A stretch of 64,000 nucleotides of DNA from Methanococcoides methylutens MM1 (GTDB lineage Archaea; Halobacteriota; Methanosarcinia; Methanosarcinales; Methanosarcinaceae). Positions within the stretch are counted from its first letter, which is position 1; every line of letters begins with the position of its first letter. Position numbers and translations under genes: made by a program. This document shows, in pieces, positions 9,001 through 17,068 of the stretch. The stretch covers positions 186,001 through 250,000 of the forward strand of contig NZ_CP009518.1 of the NCBI RefSeq assembly GCF_000970325.1. The letters are read 5' to 3'. The notes under the pieces were generated by a model, which was not told the DNA's origin, ran no database searches, and worked only from the letters and a program-made list of their open reading frames with translations.

Positions 9001-9030
9001 GCAGTAAGTTATTAGGAAGCTACCCAACCT

Positions 9031-9105
9031 GTCCCGGTAGGGTAGTGGATATCCTGGAGGCCTGCGGAGCCTTCGACCCGAGTTCAAGTCTCGGCCGGGA
9101 CGCCA
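9031..9105 (+). tRNA. tRNA-Arg (anticodon GCG), CCA encoded
   Basis: The acceptor GTCCCGG (9031-9037) pairs with CCGGGAC (9095-9101); the discriminator base is G9102 and CCA follows at 9103-9105. The anticodon stem GAGGC / GCCTT closes the loop CTGCGGA, giving anticodon GCG at 9064-9066, which reads CGC and CGU arginine codons. The T arm is CCGAG-TTCAAGT-CTCGG (9078-9094). The D arm is short, with a G-U closing pair. No intron is seen. Confidence 0.93.
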
Positions 9106-9211
9106 AATTTTCTGGTTTTGTAACATTTTTACCTTGCTAGGTATTCCTCTTAATCTATTCAAAATTTTAAAATTACAAAAACATTATATAATTAATTTTG
9201 TATTGTTATTC

Positions 9212-9937
9212 ATGGCAAAATTTTTGGATACAAGCGGTGTTACATATCATTTAGAGGGACTTATTAAAAATGCAGATGAGAAAATAGTTCTGATTAGCCC
9301 ATATTTGAAAATTAATGATAGAATTAAAGAATTAATCGAAGACAAAAACAGACTTAAAATTAATATTGAAGTTGTTTATGGGAAAAATGAATTACAACCA
9401 GATGAAAACAACTGGTTAAAATCATTAGACTTTGTTAGAACTGGTTTTTGTAAAAATCTGCATGCTAAATGTTATTTGAGTGAAAAAGAAGCTTTAGTTA
9501 CGTCCATGAATCTTTATGAGTTTTCTCAACAGAACAACAATGAAATGGGGATATATGTTTCAAGGGAAGAAGACTCCAAATTATATGATGAAATTAATAC
9601 GGAAGCAAGGAGATTATTCCGTATAAGTGAAGAAATAAAGGTAACTGTTGAGAAGGTTCCTCGTAAAGAGAATGGGGCTTCTAATAATTCAAATAGTAAG
9701 ACAAAAACTGAAAATAAAGATGTAGGTTTTTGTATTCGTTGTAAAGATGAAATTAAGTTAGATCCACTTGTTCCATACTGTAAAAAGTGTTTCAAATCTT
9801 GGAACAAATATCAAAATGAAGAATATGAAGAAAAGTATTGTCATATCTGTGGTCAATCAACTAAATCATCGAAGATTAAACCAACTTGCTACAATTGCTA
9901 CAAAAAGAATAAAAACAAATTGAACTTCCCTCTATAA
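9212..9937 (+). CDS. Phospholipase-D-like protein with two C-terminal zinc ribbons
   Basis: 241 residues from the ATG at 9212; the longer frame from 9134 adds an unlikely hydrophobic leader. Residues 1-140 form one PLD-type module with H84-x-K86 and the following S98-x-N100, a single HxK half-site, so activity would need a dimer. After a Lys/Asn/Ser linker come two four-cysteine modules: C174-C177-C190-C193 and C210-C213-C226-C229. PLD folds with zinc ribbons suggest nucleic-acid cleavage or binding rather than lipid hydrolysis (inference). It is far more AT-rich than its neighbours and sits directly after a tRNA gene, a common landing site, which suggests acquisition by transfer. Confidence 0.75.
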   Translation: MAKFLDTSGVTYHLEGLIKNADEKIVLISPYLKINDRIKELIEDKNRLKINIEVVYGKNELQPDENNWLKSLDFVRTGFCKNLHAKCYLSEKEALVTSMNLYEFSQQNNNEMGIYVSREEDSKLYDEINTEARRLFRISEEIKVTVEKVPRKENGASNNSNSKTKTENKDVGFCIRCKDEIKLDPLVPYCKKCFKSWNKYQNEEYEEKYCHICGQSTKSSKIKPTCYNCYKKNKNKLNFPL

Positions 9938-10014
9938 ATCCGACAAATTTCTTGAAATTTTCTTACTTTTATATTTTTTTGTTCTGTGTGGGTCAACAAA
10001 TCAATCAGTTACCC

Positions 10015-10021
10015 TTATATA
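10015..10021 (+). promoter_or_regulatory. TATA box of the thermosome gene
   Basis: TTATATA lies about 114 nt before the likely translation start. The 16 nt from 10015 to 10030 are identical to those at 47391-47406 before the ParA-like gene. A heat-shock operator could lie in the GAACGAACAG stretch just downstream, but I cannot show this. Confidence 0.5.
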
Positions 10022-10128
10022 GAAGTTCATTCATCTAGAACGAACAGATAGAGCGCATATTGTGTAATATCTAACCAAATTCAAAATAACCGAAATTAAT
10101 CTATCAACGCTATTTAGGAGGGCTAAAT

Positions 10129-11745
10129 ATCTTATCAAATGGAAGTCAGACAATCCAGGGTAGGGATGCTCAGGGCATTAATATCCTTGCAGGAAAGGCC
10201 GTTGCAAATTCAGTTCGTACAACACTTGGTCCAAAGGGAATGGACAAGATGCTCGTAGATTCTATGGGTGACATCGTCATCACCAATGATGGTGCTACCA
10301 TTCTGAAGGAAATGGACATCCAGCATCCTGCAGCTAAGATGATCGTCGAGGTATCCAAGACACAGGACGACGAAGTAGGAGACGGAACAACTTCCGCTGC
10401 TGTTCTTTCTGGTGAACTCCTTGCAAAGGCAGAAGAGCTTATTGACAAAGGTGTCCACCCAACTATCATCTCTGAAGGTTACAGGCATGCTGCAAAGAAA
10501 TGCCGTGAGATCCTCGAGACCATCACAATCGATGTGACCCCTGAGGACACAGAAGCTCTCATGAAGATCGCAGCAACCGCTATTACAGGCAAAGGCGCTG
10601 AGGCATACAAAGAGAAGCTTTCAAAGCTCACAGTAGATGCTGTAAGGAACGTTGTCGAAGAGGAAGACGATGGTTCACTTGTGGTTGACACCAGCAACAT
10701 CAAGATCGAGAAGCGTGCAGGCGGAAGCATCATGGATTCCGACCTCGTAGAAGGTCTCGTTATCGACAAGGAACGCTCACACCCTAACATGCCTGAGCGT
10801 GTAGAGAACGCAAAGATCCTTCTTGTGACCTGTCCAATTGAGTTCAGGAAGACCGAGATGGATGCTGAGATCAAGATCACCTCACCTGACCAGATGCAGA
10901 TGTTCCTGGACCAGGAAGAGAAAATGATGAGAGAGATGGCTGAGAAGGTCATCGCCAGCGGTGCAAACGTTGTATTCTGCCAGAAGGGTCTTGACGACAT
11001 GGCACAGTACTACATCGAGAAGGCAGGCATCTACGCTGTCAGAAGGGTAAAGAAGAGCGATCTTAAGAGGCTCAGCAAGGTAACCGGCGGTACACTTATC
11101 CAGGACCTTGACGAGATCACAGCTGAAGACACAGGAACTGCAGATCTTGTTGAAGAGAAGGAGATCAGAGGCGCAAAGATGACCTACGTCACCGGATGCC
11201 AGAACTCCCAGGCAGTAACAGTACTTCTCCACGGCGGAACCGATCACGTGGTCGCTGAACTTGAGCACGCATTGACAGATGCTCTCCGTGTTGTCGGAGT
11301 TGTCATCGAGGACGGTAAGGTCGTAGTAGGCGGCAGTTCACCTGAGATCGAACTTTCATTAAGGCTCAGCGAGTACGCAGCAACCCTTAAGGGAAGGGAG
11401 CAGCTCGCAGTCAGCAAGTTCGCTGAAGCCCTCGAGGTCATTCCACAGACACTTGCAGAGAACGCAGGTCTTGACCCAATAGACATACTGGTAGAACTCC
11501 GTTCCCAGCACGAGCAGGGTAACAAGAACGCAGGTCTCAATGTCTACACCGGTGACGTTGTAGATATGTGGGAGAACGATGTTATCGAACCACTGCGTAT
11601 CAAGACACAGGCAATCAACGCTGCAACCGAAGCTACTGTCATGATCCTCAGGATCGACGATCTTGTAGCAGCAAGTCCTTCATCAGGTCCTATGCCGGGA
11701 GCTCCTGACATGGATCTTGACCTTGATGCAACCGCAAATTACTGA
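10129..11745 (+). CDS. ths: Thermosome (group II chaperonin) subunit; non-canonical start
   Basis: About 538 residues of a Cpn60/TCP-1 chaperonin that folds proteins in a two-ring ATP-driven cage. Visible signatures are GRDAQG near the N-terminus, [10 protein letters not shown], the ATP motif [10 protein letters not shown] and a GGS / GAPDMDLD-type acidic tail. The conserved GRDAQG lies upstream of the first ATG (10240), so translation must begin earlier. Between the upstream stop at 10087 and 10240 the frame holds no ATG, GTG or TTG. The ribosome site AGGAGGG (10116-10122) is followed 6 nt later by ATC at 10129, the best candidate start; a base error there is the alternative. Confidence 0.9.
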   Translation: MLSNGSQTIQGRDAQGINILAGKAVANSVRTTLGPKGMDKMLVDSMGDIVITNDGATILKEMDIQHPAAKMIVEVSKTQDDEVGDGTTSAAVLSGELLAKAEELIDKGVHPTIISEGYRHAAKKCREILETITIDVTPEDTEALMKIAATAITGKGAEAYKEKLSKLTVDAVRNVVEEEDDGSLVVDTSNIKIEKRAGGSIMDSDLVEGLVIDKERSHPNMPERVENAKILLVTCPIEFRKTEMDAEIKITSPDQMQMFLDQEEKMMREMAEKVIASGANVVFCQKGLDDMAQYYIEKAGIYAVRRVKKSDLKRLSKVTGGTLIQDLDEITAEDTGTADLVEEKEIRGAKMTYVTGCQNSQAVTVLLHGGTDHVVAELEHALTDALRVVGVVIEDGKVVVGGSSPEIELSLRLSEYAATLKGREQLAVSKFAEALEVIPQTLAENAGLDPIDILVELRSQHEQGNKNAGLNVYTGDVVDMWENDVIEPLRIKTQAINAATEATVMILRIDDLVAASPSSGPMPGAPDMDLDLDATANY

Positions 11746-11767
11746 TCCAAAATTAAATCTAACTACC

Positions 11768-11788
11768 CGTGTCGGGTTTACCGACACG
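11768..11788 (+). terminator. Hairpin terminator after the thermosome gene
   Basis: CGTGTCGG-GTTTA-CCGACACG, a perfect 8-bp stem, is followed by a long T-rich run (TTCTTTTTTCTTTTC). Confidence 0.85.
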
Positions 11789-12229
11789 TTCTTTTTTCTT
11801 TTCTTTTTTTGACCCGGCAGAAATGCTTTATTTCTTCTATAGGGATGGATTGATCTGGTAATATTGGGGATGTCTCATAATAATAACAATCATAACATCT
11901 AAAAATCATTCATTAAGTTAATATAGTATAATTATATTTGTATATTCCATCGACCATACTACGAATTATAATTTCGTGGTACGGTCTTAAAAACGAAACT
12001 TGTGGTTGTGGTTCTGCTTGGTGGTGGTGCTGCGATATCACTAATTAGGGGATTATCATTTGTTCTTAATTCCCCCTCCATTTTTCCTCGCCATCCTCTG
12101 TTCTTGAGAATTCTAAATTCCGATCATCAGCTTCTGTTCTCTCAAAATCCTTAATATTCTCAAATTGCCAGGCAAGCACCTGTTAACAAATCCTTTTTAG
12201 AAATATCTTCAGAACGGTCATGTCCTTAA
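11789..12229. other. Intergenic stretch with a stem-loop, no gene seen
   Basis: About 440 bp, AT-rich, with no ORF of coding character. The one clear structure is a 14-bp inverted repeat at 11952-11965 / 11973-11986 (GACCATACTACGAA against TTCGTGGTACGGTC, one mismatch and one wobble, 7-nt loop). It is followed by a short G/T-rich run. The stretch lies between the thermosome terminator and the left end of the repeat-bounded cassette, and may be the remains of older insertions. Confidence 0.45.
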
Positions 12230-12250
12230 GAGGGCTTGCCCATAAAGTCC
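12230..12250 (+). repeat. Left terminal inverted repeat
   Basis: The 21-bp sequence starting GAGGGCTTGCCCATAAAG is the exact reverse complement of 13658-13678. It contains the inner palindrome GGGCTTGCCC and, on the minus strand, a variant (ACTTTATGGGCAA) of the array motif. Confidence 0.85.
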
Positions 12251-12253
12251 CTT

Positions 12254-12306
12254 ACTTTGTGGTCAACTACCCTACTTTATAGTCAAATGGCACATTTTGT
12301 GGTCAA
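12254..12306 (+). repeat. Left array of three 20-bp-period repeats
   Basis: ACTTTGTGGTCAA (12254), ACTTTATAGTCAA (12274) and ATTTTGTGGTCAA (12294), each starting exactly 20 bp after the last. They lie between the left inverted repeat and the lipoprotein promoter. Confidence 0.85.
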
Positions 12307-12430
12307 ATCACATATAGGCAAACCATTTCCGCCCATTTACATAGCCAGAATCATATTATTCATTTTCAATAATTAAGTTAACTTTTTATATTTATGAATA
12401 ATACTAATTAATAATTTATGGAGTGGGCCC

Positions 12431-13522
12431 ATGAGTACACAGAAATTAACAATTCTTTTAGCGATAACATCGTTCCTGCTCTTTTCTGCAGGGTGTATTG
12501 GTGAAGATCTTACAGCTGAACAGATAGCTGAAGAATACAAACAAAAAATGGAAGACCTTGAAGACTTTTCGGGCACAGTCTACACAACGACGTATATGGG
12601 CGAACAGGAAATGACAACCATATCTACGATTACCCAAAAGATGCCCGATAAGATGAAAATGGTCACATTACAAGCCGAACAGGGCGAAGGCACAACACTT
12701 GTTTCCGATGGGAAAACAATGTGGGCATATGATGCGAACCAAAACACTGTTGTGATCACGGAACTGGATTCAATCGATGGCTACGATGCCAGTCAGATGG
12801 ACTACACTGAGACAATACAGAATTTCATGGATGGGAATGAAGTCACTTTCGATGGCATGGACAATGTAAATGGTAGACTTAGTTATGCAATATCCATAAA
12901 GCCAAATGAAGACACTATATCTGGTTTTGGTTTTGATATGAAAGCATGGATTGATAAGGAAACTTGGATGATACTGAAGTATGAATTCGATGATGAGGAT
13001 GGAAATCTCATGATGGTCACTGAATTTAGAGATCTCAAAGTTAATACAGGAATCCCTGATTCAGAATTCGTGTTTGATATTCCCGAAGGAACGGATGTTG
13101 TTACGTTTGATAGCTTCGCTGAATTTGTTGCCGAGGAAATGCCTCTGGAAGAAGAACAGACAGTATCCGAAAACCATGTATTTCTTCCATCCTATCTTCC
13201 AGAAGGCTATGAATTTGAAAGTATGACCCATAACAATAATCCGAAATACTTCGAAGATGTACGGGAAACTGTTTCTATTGTTTACCCTGGAGAATCGGGA
13301 CACCTTTATATCAATGAAAATTTCTATGATGGGGAACCACCTGCAATTATGGATATTGATGGTGAAATGGTGGACATTAACGGACACGAGGGTATTCTGA
13401 TTTCTCCAGATGACGTTGGAGAATCCGTATCTCTTTCATGGACTATCGGAAATGCCAGAATCTCAATGATTGGCTCGATGGGATCAGAAGAAATAATAAA
13501 AATCGCTGAATCAATGGAATGA
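12431..13522 (+). CDS. Lipoprotein with LolA-like fold and DUF4367-like C-terminal domain
   Basis: 363 residues. A signal peptide ends in the lipobox SAGC, so the mature protein is lipid-anchored outside the cell. Residues ~25-215 have the repeating short beta-strand pattern of LolA/LolB-like outer-membrane-lipoprotein-sorting folds (DGKTMWAYD, WIDKETWMILKYE). Residues ~240-363 resemble DUF4367 (LPSYLPEGYEFE, GHEGILI). Archaea have no outer membrane, so the role is unknown; such proteins are numerous in methanosarcinal archaea. A TATA box (TTTTTATAT near 12385) and a GGAG site before the ATG give it its own promoter. It is the only gene inside the repeat-bounded cassette. Confidence 0.8.
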   Translation: MSTQKLTILLAITSFLLFSAGCIGEDLTAEQIAEEYKQKMEDLEDFSGTVYTTTYMGEQEMTTISTITQKMPDKMKMVTLQAEQGEGTTLVSDGKTMWAYDANQNTVVITELDSIDGYDASQMDYTETIQNFMDGNEVTFDGMDNVNGRLSYAISIKPNEDTISGFGFDMKAWIDKETWMILKYEFDDEDGNLMMVTEFRDLKVNTGIPDSEFVFDIPEGTDVVTFDSFAEFVAEEMPLEEEQTVSENHVFLPSYLPEGYEFESMTHNNNPKYFEDVRETVSIVYPGESGHLYINENFYDGEPPAIMDIDGEMVDINGHEGILISPDDVGESVSLSWTIGNARISMIGSMGSEEIIKIAESME

Positions 13523-13602
13523 TGAGTATATCTCCTCAAGTTCCATTTTAAGGAAAATTATTTTCAAATAAACCAAAGGTATTAGAAGTTGTTAATTCCT
13601 TG

Positions 13603-13655
13603 AGTTTATGGTCAACTGTATCACTTTGTGGTCAAATTGCGTAGTTTGTGGTCAA
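13603..13655 (+). repeat. Right array of three 20-bp-period repeats
   Basis: AGTTTATGGTCAA (13603), ACTTTGTGGTCAA (13623) and AGTTTGTGGTCAA (13643), again at exact 20-bp steps and in the same orientation as the left array. A fourth variant, ACTTTATGGGCAA (13660), falls inside the right inverted repeat. Confidence 0.85.
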
Positions 13656-13657
13656 GA

Positions 13658-13678
13658 GGACTTTATGGGCAAGCCCTC
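13658..13678 (-). repeat. Right terminal inverted repeat
   Basis: A 21/21 match to the reverse complement of 12230-12250. It is followed by CTTA and then the promoter of bioY. Confidence 0.85.
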
Positions 13679-13721
13679 CTTAGGAGTAAAGTATATATTC
13701 ATTGTCAACCAGTAAAAAAAC

Positions 13722-14282
13722 ATGGTTAACAAAGATACCATCTCAATTCATAAGGCTCCTTTGAGCTCTAGTAGCGATATTAAAAAAATGGTCTATGCAT
13801 CTCTGTTTGCTGCACTGACTGCTATTGGTGCCTACATCACCATCCCCCTTGGTCCGATCCCGTTCACTCTTCAGGTCGTTTTCGTCCTGCTGGCAGGCGG
13901 AATGCTTGGGAGCAAATGGGGTCCGATAAGTATGATCGTCTACACCTTGCTTGGAATTGCCGGTCTTCCGGTATTCTCAGGAGGTGCTTCGGGAATTGGC
14001 GTGATCCTGGGCCCAACCGGCGGATACATAATTGGCTTCATCGCTGCAGCATTTGTTGTGGGTTTCCTTTTCGAAAATAAAAGGACGGAAAAGCTTCTCA
14101 TCAATGCGCTCTACGTCCTCGCCGGTTCAGCTGTGATATATGCTTTCGGTCTGACCCACCTGATGATCGTAGCAGACATGTCTTTCATCCAGGCGGTTAC
14201 CGTGGGTTTCCTTCCTTTCATCGGTGGGGCTCTTGTAAAAGTAGCAGTAGCTGCTTATATTGCTACAAAGTACAGGATATGA
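13722..14282 (+). CDS. bioY: BioY biotin transporter, substrate-binding (S) component
   Basis: 186 residues, six hydrophobic segments. Family hallmarks are IPLGPIPFTLQVVFVLLAGG (about 45-64), GIAGLPVFSGGASG and GPTGGYIIGF. BioY captures biotin at the membrane and works with an energizing module. Directly downstream come two ATPases and a coupling protein, making a complete ECF biotin importer in one operon. A TATA box (TATATATT, 13691-13698) is only about 27 nt before the ATG, so the mRNA is probably leaderless. The right end of the repeat-bounded cassette abuts this promoter. Confidence 0.93.
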   Translation: MVNKDTISIHKAPLSSSSDIKKMVYASLFAALTAIGAYITIPLGPIPFTLQVVFVLLAGGMLGSKWGPISMIVYTLLGIAGLPVFSGGASGIGVILGPTGGYIIGFIAAAFVVGFLFENKRTEKLLINALYVLAGSAVIYAFGLTHLMIVADMSFIQAVTVGFLPFIGGALVKVAVAAYIATKYRI

Positions 14283-14304
14283 TCAAAAAAGGGTCAGGTT
14301 TCTC

Positions 14305-15114
14305 ATGATCAGTTTCGAAGGTGTAAGCTACAGCTATCCTGATGGTCACAGGGTACTCGACGAAGTGGACCTTCAGATCGAAGAAGGAAGTTTCGTTGCA
14401 ATAATAGGTGACAATGGTAGTGGCAAGTCTACTCTTGTGCGTCACATGAACGGCCTTCTTACACCTTCGAAAGGCTCTGTTTCGGTATGCGGGATGGATA
14501 CTCTTGACCCTGCAAACCTATGGCAGGTCCGTCAGCTTGTCGGGATGGTGTTCCAGGACCCGCATTCCCAGGCAGTGGGTGCGACTGTGGAAGAAGATGT
14601 TGCATTTGGTCCCGAGAACCTTGCACTTGAACGCGCTGAGATCCGCAGCCGCGTATCTGGATCAATCCTTGACGTTGGTCTTGAAGGCCTTGAGGAACAA
14701 CTTTTGATGAACCTCAGCGGGGGTCAGTTGCAAAAGACAGCAATTGCCGGTGTTCTGGCAATGAGGCCTGAGGTCCTTGTGTTCGATGAGATCACATCGA
14801 TGCTGGACCAGGATTCCCGCAGTCAGGTGCTGGATATAGTAAGCAAGCTCCACCGTATGGGGAAGACCATTGTATATGTGACCCACCATATGGAAGAGGT
14901 CCTTGTGGCCGACCGTGTTATCCTGATGGAAGAAGGTTCCATTGCTTTTGACGGGTCCCCCGAAGATGTCTTCCGTGAACTCTATTCCTCAGGCCACAGC
15001 ATTCCCCCTCTCATGGAGCTTGCTCTCAGGCTTCAGGATGCCGACATACTGGATGATAATGTGCTGCCGGCGAGTTCTGATGAACTGAAGGAGGCGCTAT
15101 GTCGATCGATGTAA
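14305..15114 (+). CDS. ECF transporter ATPase, first (CbiO/EcfA type)
   Basis: 269 residues starting at MISFEGVSYSY; the longer frame overlaps bioY without a ribosome site. Walker A is GDNGSGKST near 37-45, the Q-loop region reads GMVFQDPHSQ, the signature is LSGGQ and Walker B is VLVFDEI. This is the CbiO/EcfA class of ABC ATPases powering energy-coupling-factor transport. It lies 22 bp after bioY and its end overlaps the second ATPase gene by 16 bp. Confidence 0.9.
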   Translation: MISFEGVSYSYPDGHRVLDEVDLQIEEGSFVAIIGDNGSGKSTLVRHMNGLLTPSKGSVSVCGMDTLDPANLWQVRQLVGMVFQDPHSQAVGATVEEDVAFGPENLALERAEIRSRVSGSILDVGLEGLEEQLLMNLSGGQLQKTAIAGVLAMRPEVLVFDEITSMLDQDSRSQVLDIVSKLHRMGKTIVYVTHHMEEVLVADRVILMEEGSIAFDGSPEDVFRELYSSGHSIPPLMELALRLQDADILDDNVLPASSDELKEALCRSM

Positions 15115-15923
15115 AGGACCTGTCCTTTTCTTACGGGAAAGGAAAGAACGCAATTTCGGTCCTTAACAACATCTCATTTTCCATTGCTGCCGGCGAGTCC
15201 GTGGGAATAGTGGGCAAGGTCGGATGCGGCAAGACCACTTTGATAAAACACCTGAATGGTCTGCTGATCCCTGATTCCGGGAGTGTGGCCGTTGATGGTG
15301 ACCTCTCTTCTAAGAAAGGTGCCTGCAAAAAAGTGGGAATTCTCTTCCAGCACCCATCAAGGCAGCTGTTCTGCAACACCGTTCTTGAGGACATTGCCTA
15401 TGGTCCGAAGAACTTCGGTATCAGTGGGGATGAGCTTGATGTCTGTGTGCGTGAAGGTGTCAGGGAAGTAGGTCTTTCCGACTCGATCCTTGAAAGATCG
15501 CCTTTCAGCCTGAGTGGGGGTGAGATGCGACTTGTTGCTCTAGCAGGCGTTTTGTCCTCCTCTCCGGATTATCTGGTCCTGGATGAGCCTACCTCTGGCC
15601 TGAGCAAAAGCGGAAGGTCCAACCTGTTCCGGATACTGTACTCCCTGAAAAAATCCGGTGTGGGGGTCGTACTGGTCTCACACCAGATCGAAGACGTACT
15701 TGACGTTGTGGACAGGCTGATCTGCCTGGATAATGGCGAAATAGCATTTCAGGGAACCCCTTCGGAATACCTCTCATCGATGCCTTCTCCGATCCCGCAG
15801 ATCACAGAACTCATGAGGGATCTGAAGCGAGCAGGTATTGATGTAAGGGATGATGTCTTTTCCGTGGACGATGCATTCGGTGAGATCCATGCGGCATGGT
15901 CTGACAAACGGGGTGATCTCTGA
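15099..15923 (+). CDS. ECF transporter ATPase, second (EcfA' type)
   Basis: 274 residues. Walker A is GKVGCGKTT, followed by LFQHPSRQLFC, the signature LSGGEM and Walker B YLVLDEPTSGL. The variant signature (GEM for GQ) and the first ATPase's DEI after Walker B hint at an asymmetric heterodimer, as in EcfA/EcfA'. It overlaps the first ATPase by 16 bp and the coupling-protein gene by one base (TGATG), so translation is coupled. Confidence 0.9.
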   Translation: MSIDVKDLSFSYGKGKNAISVLNNISFSIAAGESVGIVGKVGCGKTTLIKHLNGLLIPDSGSVAVDGDLSSKKGACKKVGILFQHPSRQLFCNTVLEDIAYGPKNFGISGDELDVCVREGVREVGLSDSILERSPFSLSGGEMRLVALAGVLSSSPDYLVLDEPTSGLSKSGRSNLFRILYSLKKSGVGVVLVSHQIEDVLDVVDRLICLDNGEIAFQGTPSEYLSSMPSPIPQITELMRDLKRAGIDVRDDVFSVDDAFGEIHAAWSDKRGDL

Positions 15924-16693
15924 TGGCAGGACCTGTTTTCTCCTATGTGGCCGGAAGTTCTTTCCTTCACACCATGGACCCGCGGGCAAAGATCATCTCT
16001 GTGATGTCCCTGAGCATCCTTATCTTCAACTTATCCCTATTTTCACATCTGCTCGTTGTGGCATTTCTCTTCGCAGGACTGACCATAATTGCAGGGCTGA
16101 GTGCATCTTCTATGGTTCGCTCCCTTCGTCCCATGGCAATATTTTTTGGATTTATCTTCCTTATTCACCTGTTCTTTACAGATGGAAGTCCTATCTTCTC
16201 TTTCTCTTACTCTCCAACGTACGAAGGTCTTGAAAAGGGAGCAGTTGTCACCGGTCGTTTCATCCTTTTGATCCTTTTTGGGTCCCTTCTCACTTCCACC
16301 ACAAGGCCTGCCCTGTTGACCAGCGCCATCGAGCGCCTGCTTCGACCTCTACCTTTGAGGAGGCTGGGTACAACATCCTTTGAGATCGCGACAATGATGT
16401 CCCTGGCGATCCATTTTATTCCACATTTGCTGTGGTATGTGGGACAGGTCCGCGATGCACAGGTGTCCCGTGGTCTGAGATCCGGTCATCATCCTGTCAC
16501 CGGAATGCTGTCCCTGGCGATACCTGCCTTAAGGGGTTCCATGCGCATGGCCGATGATGTTGCACTGTCCATGGAATCCAGATGTTATCAGGGCGAATAC
16601 AGGACTTCACTCTTTGAGATGAGGATGGGAATGTCCGATTGGTTAGTGTGTGCATCCGTTGTTCTCGTGACAGCAATAATCCTATATACATGA
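15923..16693 (+). CDS. ECF transporter transmembrane coupling protein (EcfT/CbiQ/BioN type)
   Basis: 256 residues with about five membrane segments. After the first segments comes the soluble coupling region, with a recognisable Ala/Arg-Gly motif AQVSRGLRSG (about 178-187), the site at which EcfT proteins contact their ATPases. It completes the bioY-A-A'-T transporter. Its final codons overlap the operator-like palindrome of the downstream arsR-type gene. Confidence 0.9.
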   Translation: MAGPVFSYVAGSSFLHTMDPRAKIISVMSLSILIFNLSLFSHLLVVAFLFAGLTIIAGLSASSMVRSLRPMAIFFGFIFLIHLFFTDGSPIFSFSYSPTYEGLEKGAVVTGRFILLILFGSLLTSTTRPALLTSAIERLLRPLPLRRLGTTSFEIATMMSLAIHFIPHLLWYVGQVRDAQVSRGLRSGHHPVTGMLSLAIPALRGSMRMADDVALSMESRCYQGEYRTSLFEMRMGMSDWLVCASVVLVTAIILYT

Positions 16694-16709
16694 AAATATG
16701 TTCATATAT
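16684..16709. promoter_or_regulatory. Palindromic operator overlapping TATA box of the arsR-type gene
   Basis: Around ATATACATGAA-AATATG-TTCATATAT the half-sites CATGAA and TTCAT are inverted about a central AATATG, and flanking ATAT steps extend the symmetry. ArsR-family regulators usually bind AT-rich 12-2-12-type palindromes of this sort. The TATA sequence lies inside it and the regulator's ATG is at 16712, so bound protein would block transcription (inference: autorepression). Confidence 0.5.
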
Positions 16710-16711
16710 TC

Positions 16712-17068
16712 ATGGGACGGGAAAATGACTGTGAACGGGTCGATGTGGAGTATATCAATTCTCTTGTTTCCGGCCTGCCTGATGAAGCTGCAATATTGAG
16801 GCTCTCCAGGATCTTCCATGCACTTCGATCGGAGCCCCGCCTGAAGATCATGTATCTGCTTCTGGAAAAAGAGATGTGTGTATGCGAACTTGAAGCAGCT
16901 CTTGGAATGAGTCAGTCATCCATCTCACACAATCTTCGCACCCTTCGCCAGCTTGACCTTGTCAGGGCCATTAAGAATGGTCGTTTTGTTACATATTCAC
17001 TTGCCGATGATCACGTAAGGCTTCTTCTTGAACTCTCACGCAAACATGTGACGGGGTGTGCACAATGA
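16712..17068 (+). CDS. ArsR/SmtB-family metal-responsive repressor
   Basis: 118 residues forming one winged helix. The recognition helix is SQSSISHNLRTLRQLDLV. The segment EMCVCELEAAL places C56 and C58 in the first helix of the HTH, the alpha-3 CxC site used by ArsR/CadC-type sensors for arsenite, antimonite, cadmium or lead. A further cysteine lies at residue 7 and one near the end (TGCAQ). The stop overlaps the permease ATG (ATGA), so the two are translated together. Confidence 0.85.
   Translation: MGRENDCERVDVEYINSLVSGLPDEAAILRLSRIFHALRSEPRLKIMYLLLEKEMCVCELEAALGMSQSSISHNLRTLRQLDLVRAIKNGRFVTYSLADDHVRLLLELSRKHVTGCAQ

Larger units (their letters stand above)
12230..13678. mobile_element. 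Repeat-bounded cassette carrying a lipoprotein gene (putative non-autonomous element)
   Basis: A 1449-bp unit bounded by a perfect 21-bp inverted repeat. Just inside each end lies an array of three copies of a 13-bp motif (consensus ACTTTGTGGTCAA) at exact 20-bp spacing. The arrays run in the same orientation at both ends, while the outermost repeats are inverted. CTTA occurs beside both ends (12225-12228 with one extra A, and 13679-13682), a possible 4-bp target duplication. No transposase is present; the sole gene is the lipoprotein at 12431. The ends look like sites for one DNA-binding protein acting in trans. I do not recognise the family. Confidence 0.55.

Noticed and set aside
9938-10014. 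Attachment-site repeat of the tRNA-Arg 3' end beyond the PLD-like gene
   Set aside because: I looked for a copy of the T-arm/acceptor end (TTCAAGTCTCGGCCGGGA) after the gene and found none, so integration into the tRNA is unproven.
10139-10200. ATG at 10139 as thermosome start
   Set aside because: It is in another frame; the peptide it opens has no chaperonin likeness, while the frame of 10129 encodes the conserved GRDAQG segment.
12254-13655. CRISPR-like array from the TTTGTGGTCAA repeats
   Set aside because: Repeats are only 13 bp with 7-bp gaps, three per side and separated by a gene; this is not repeat-spacer architecture.
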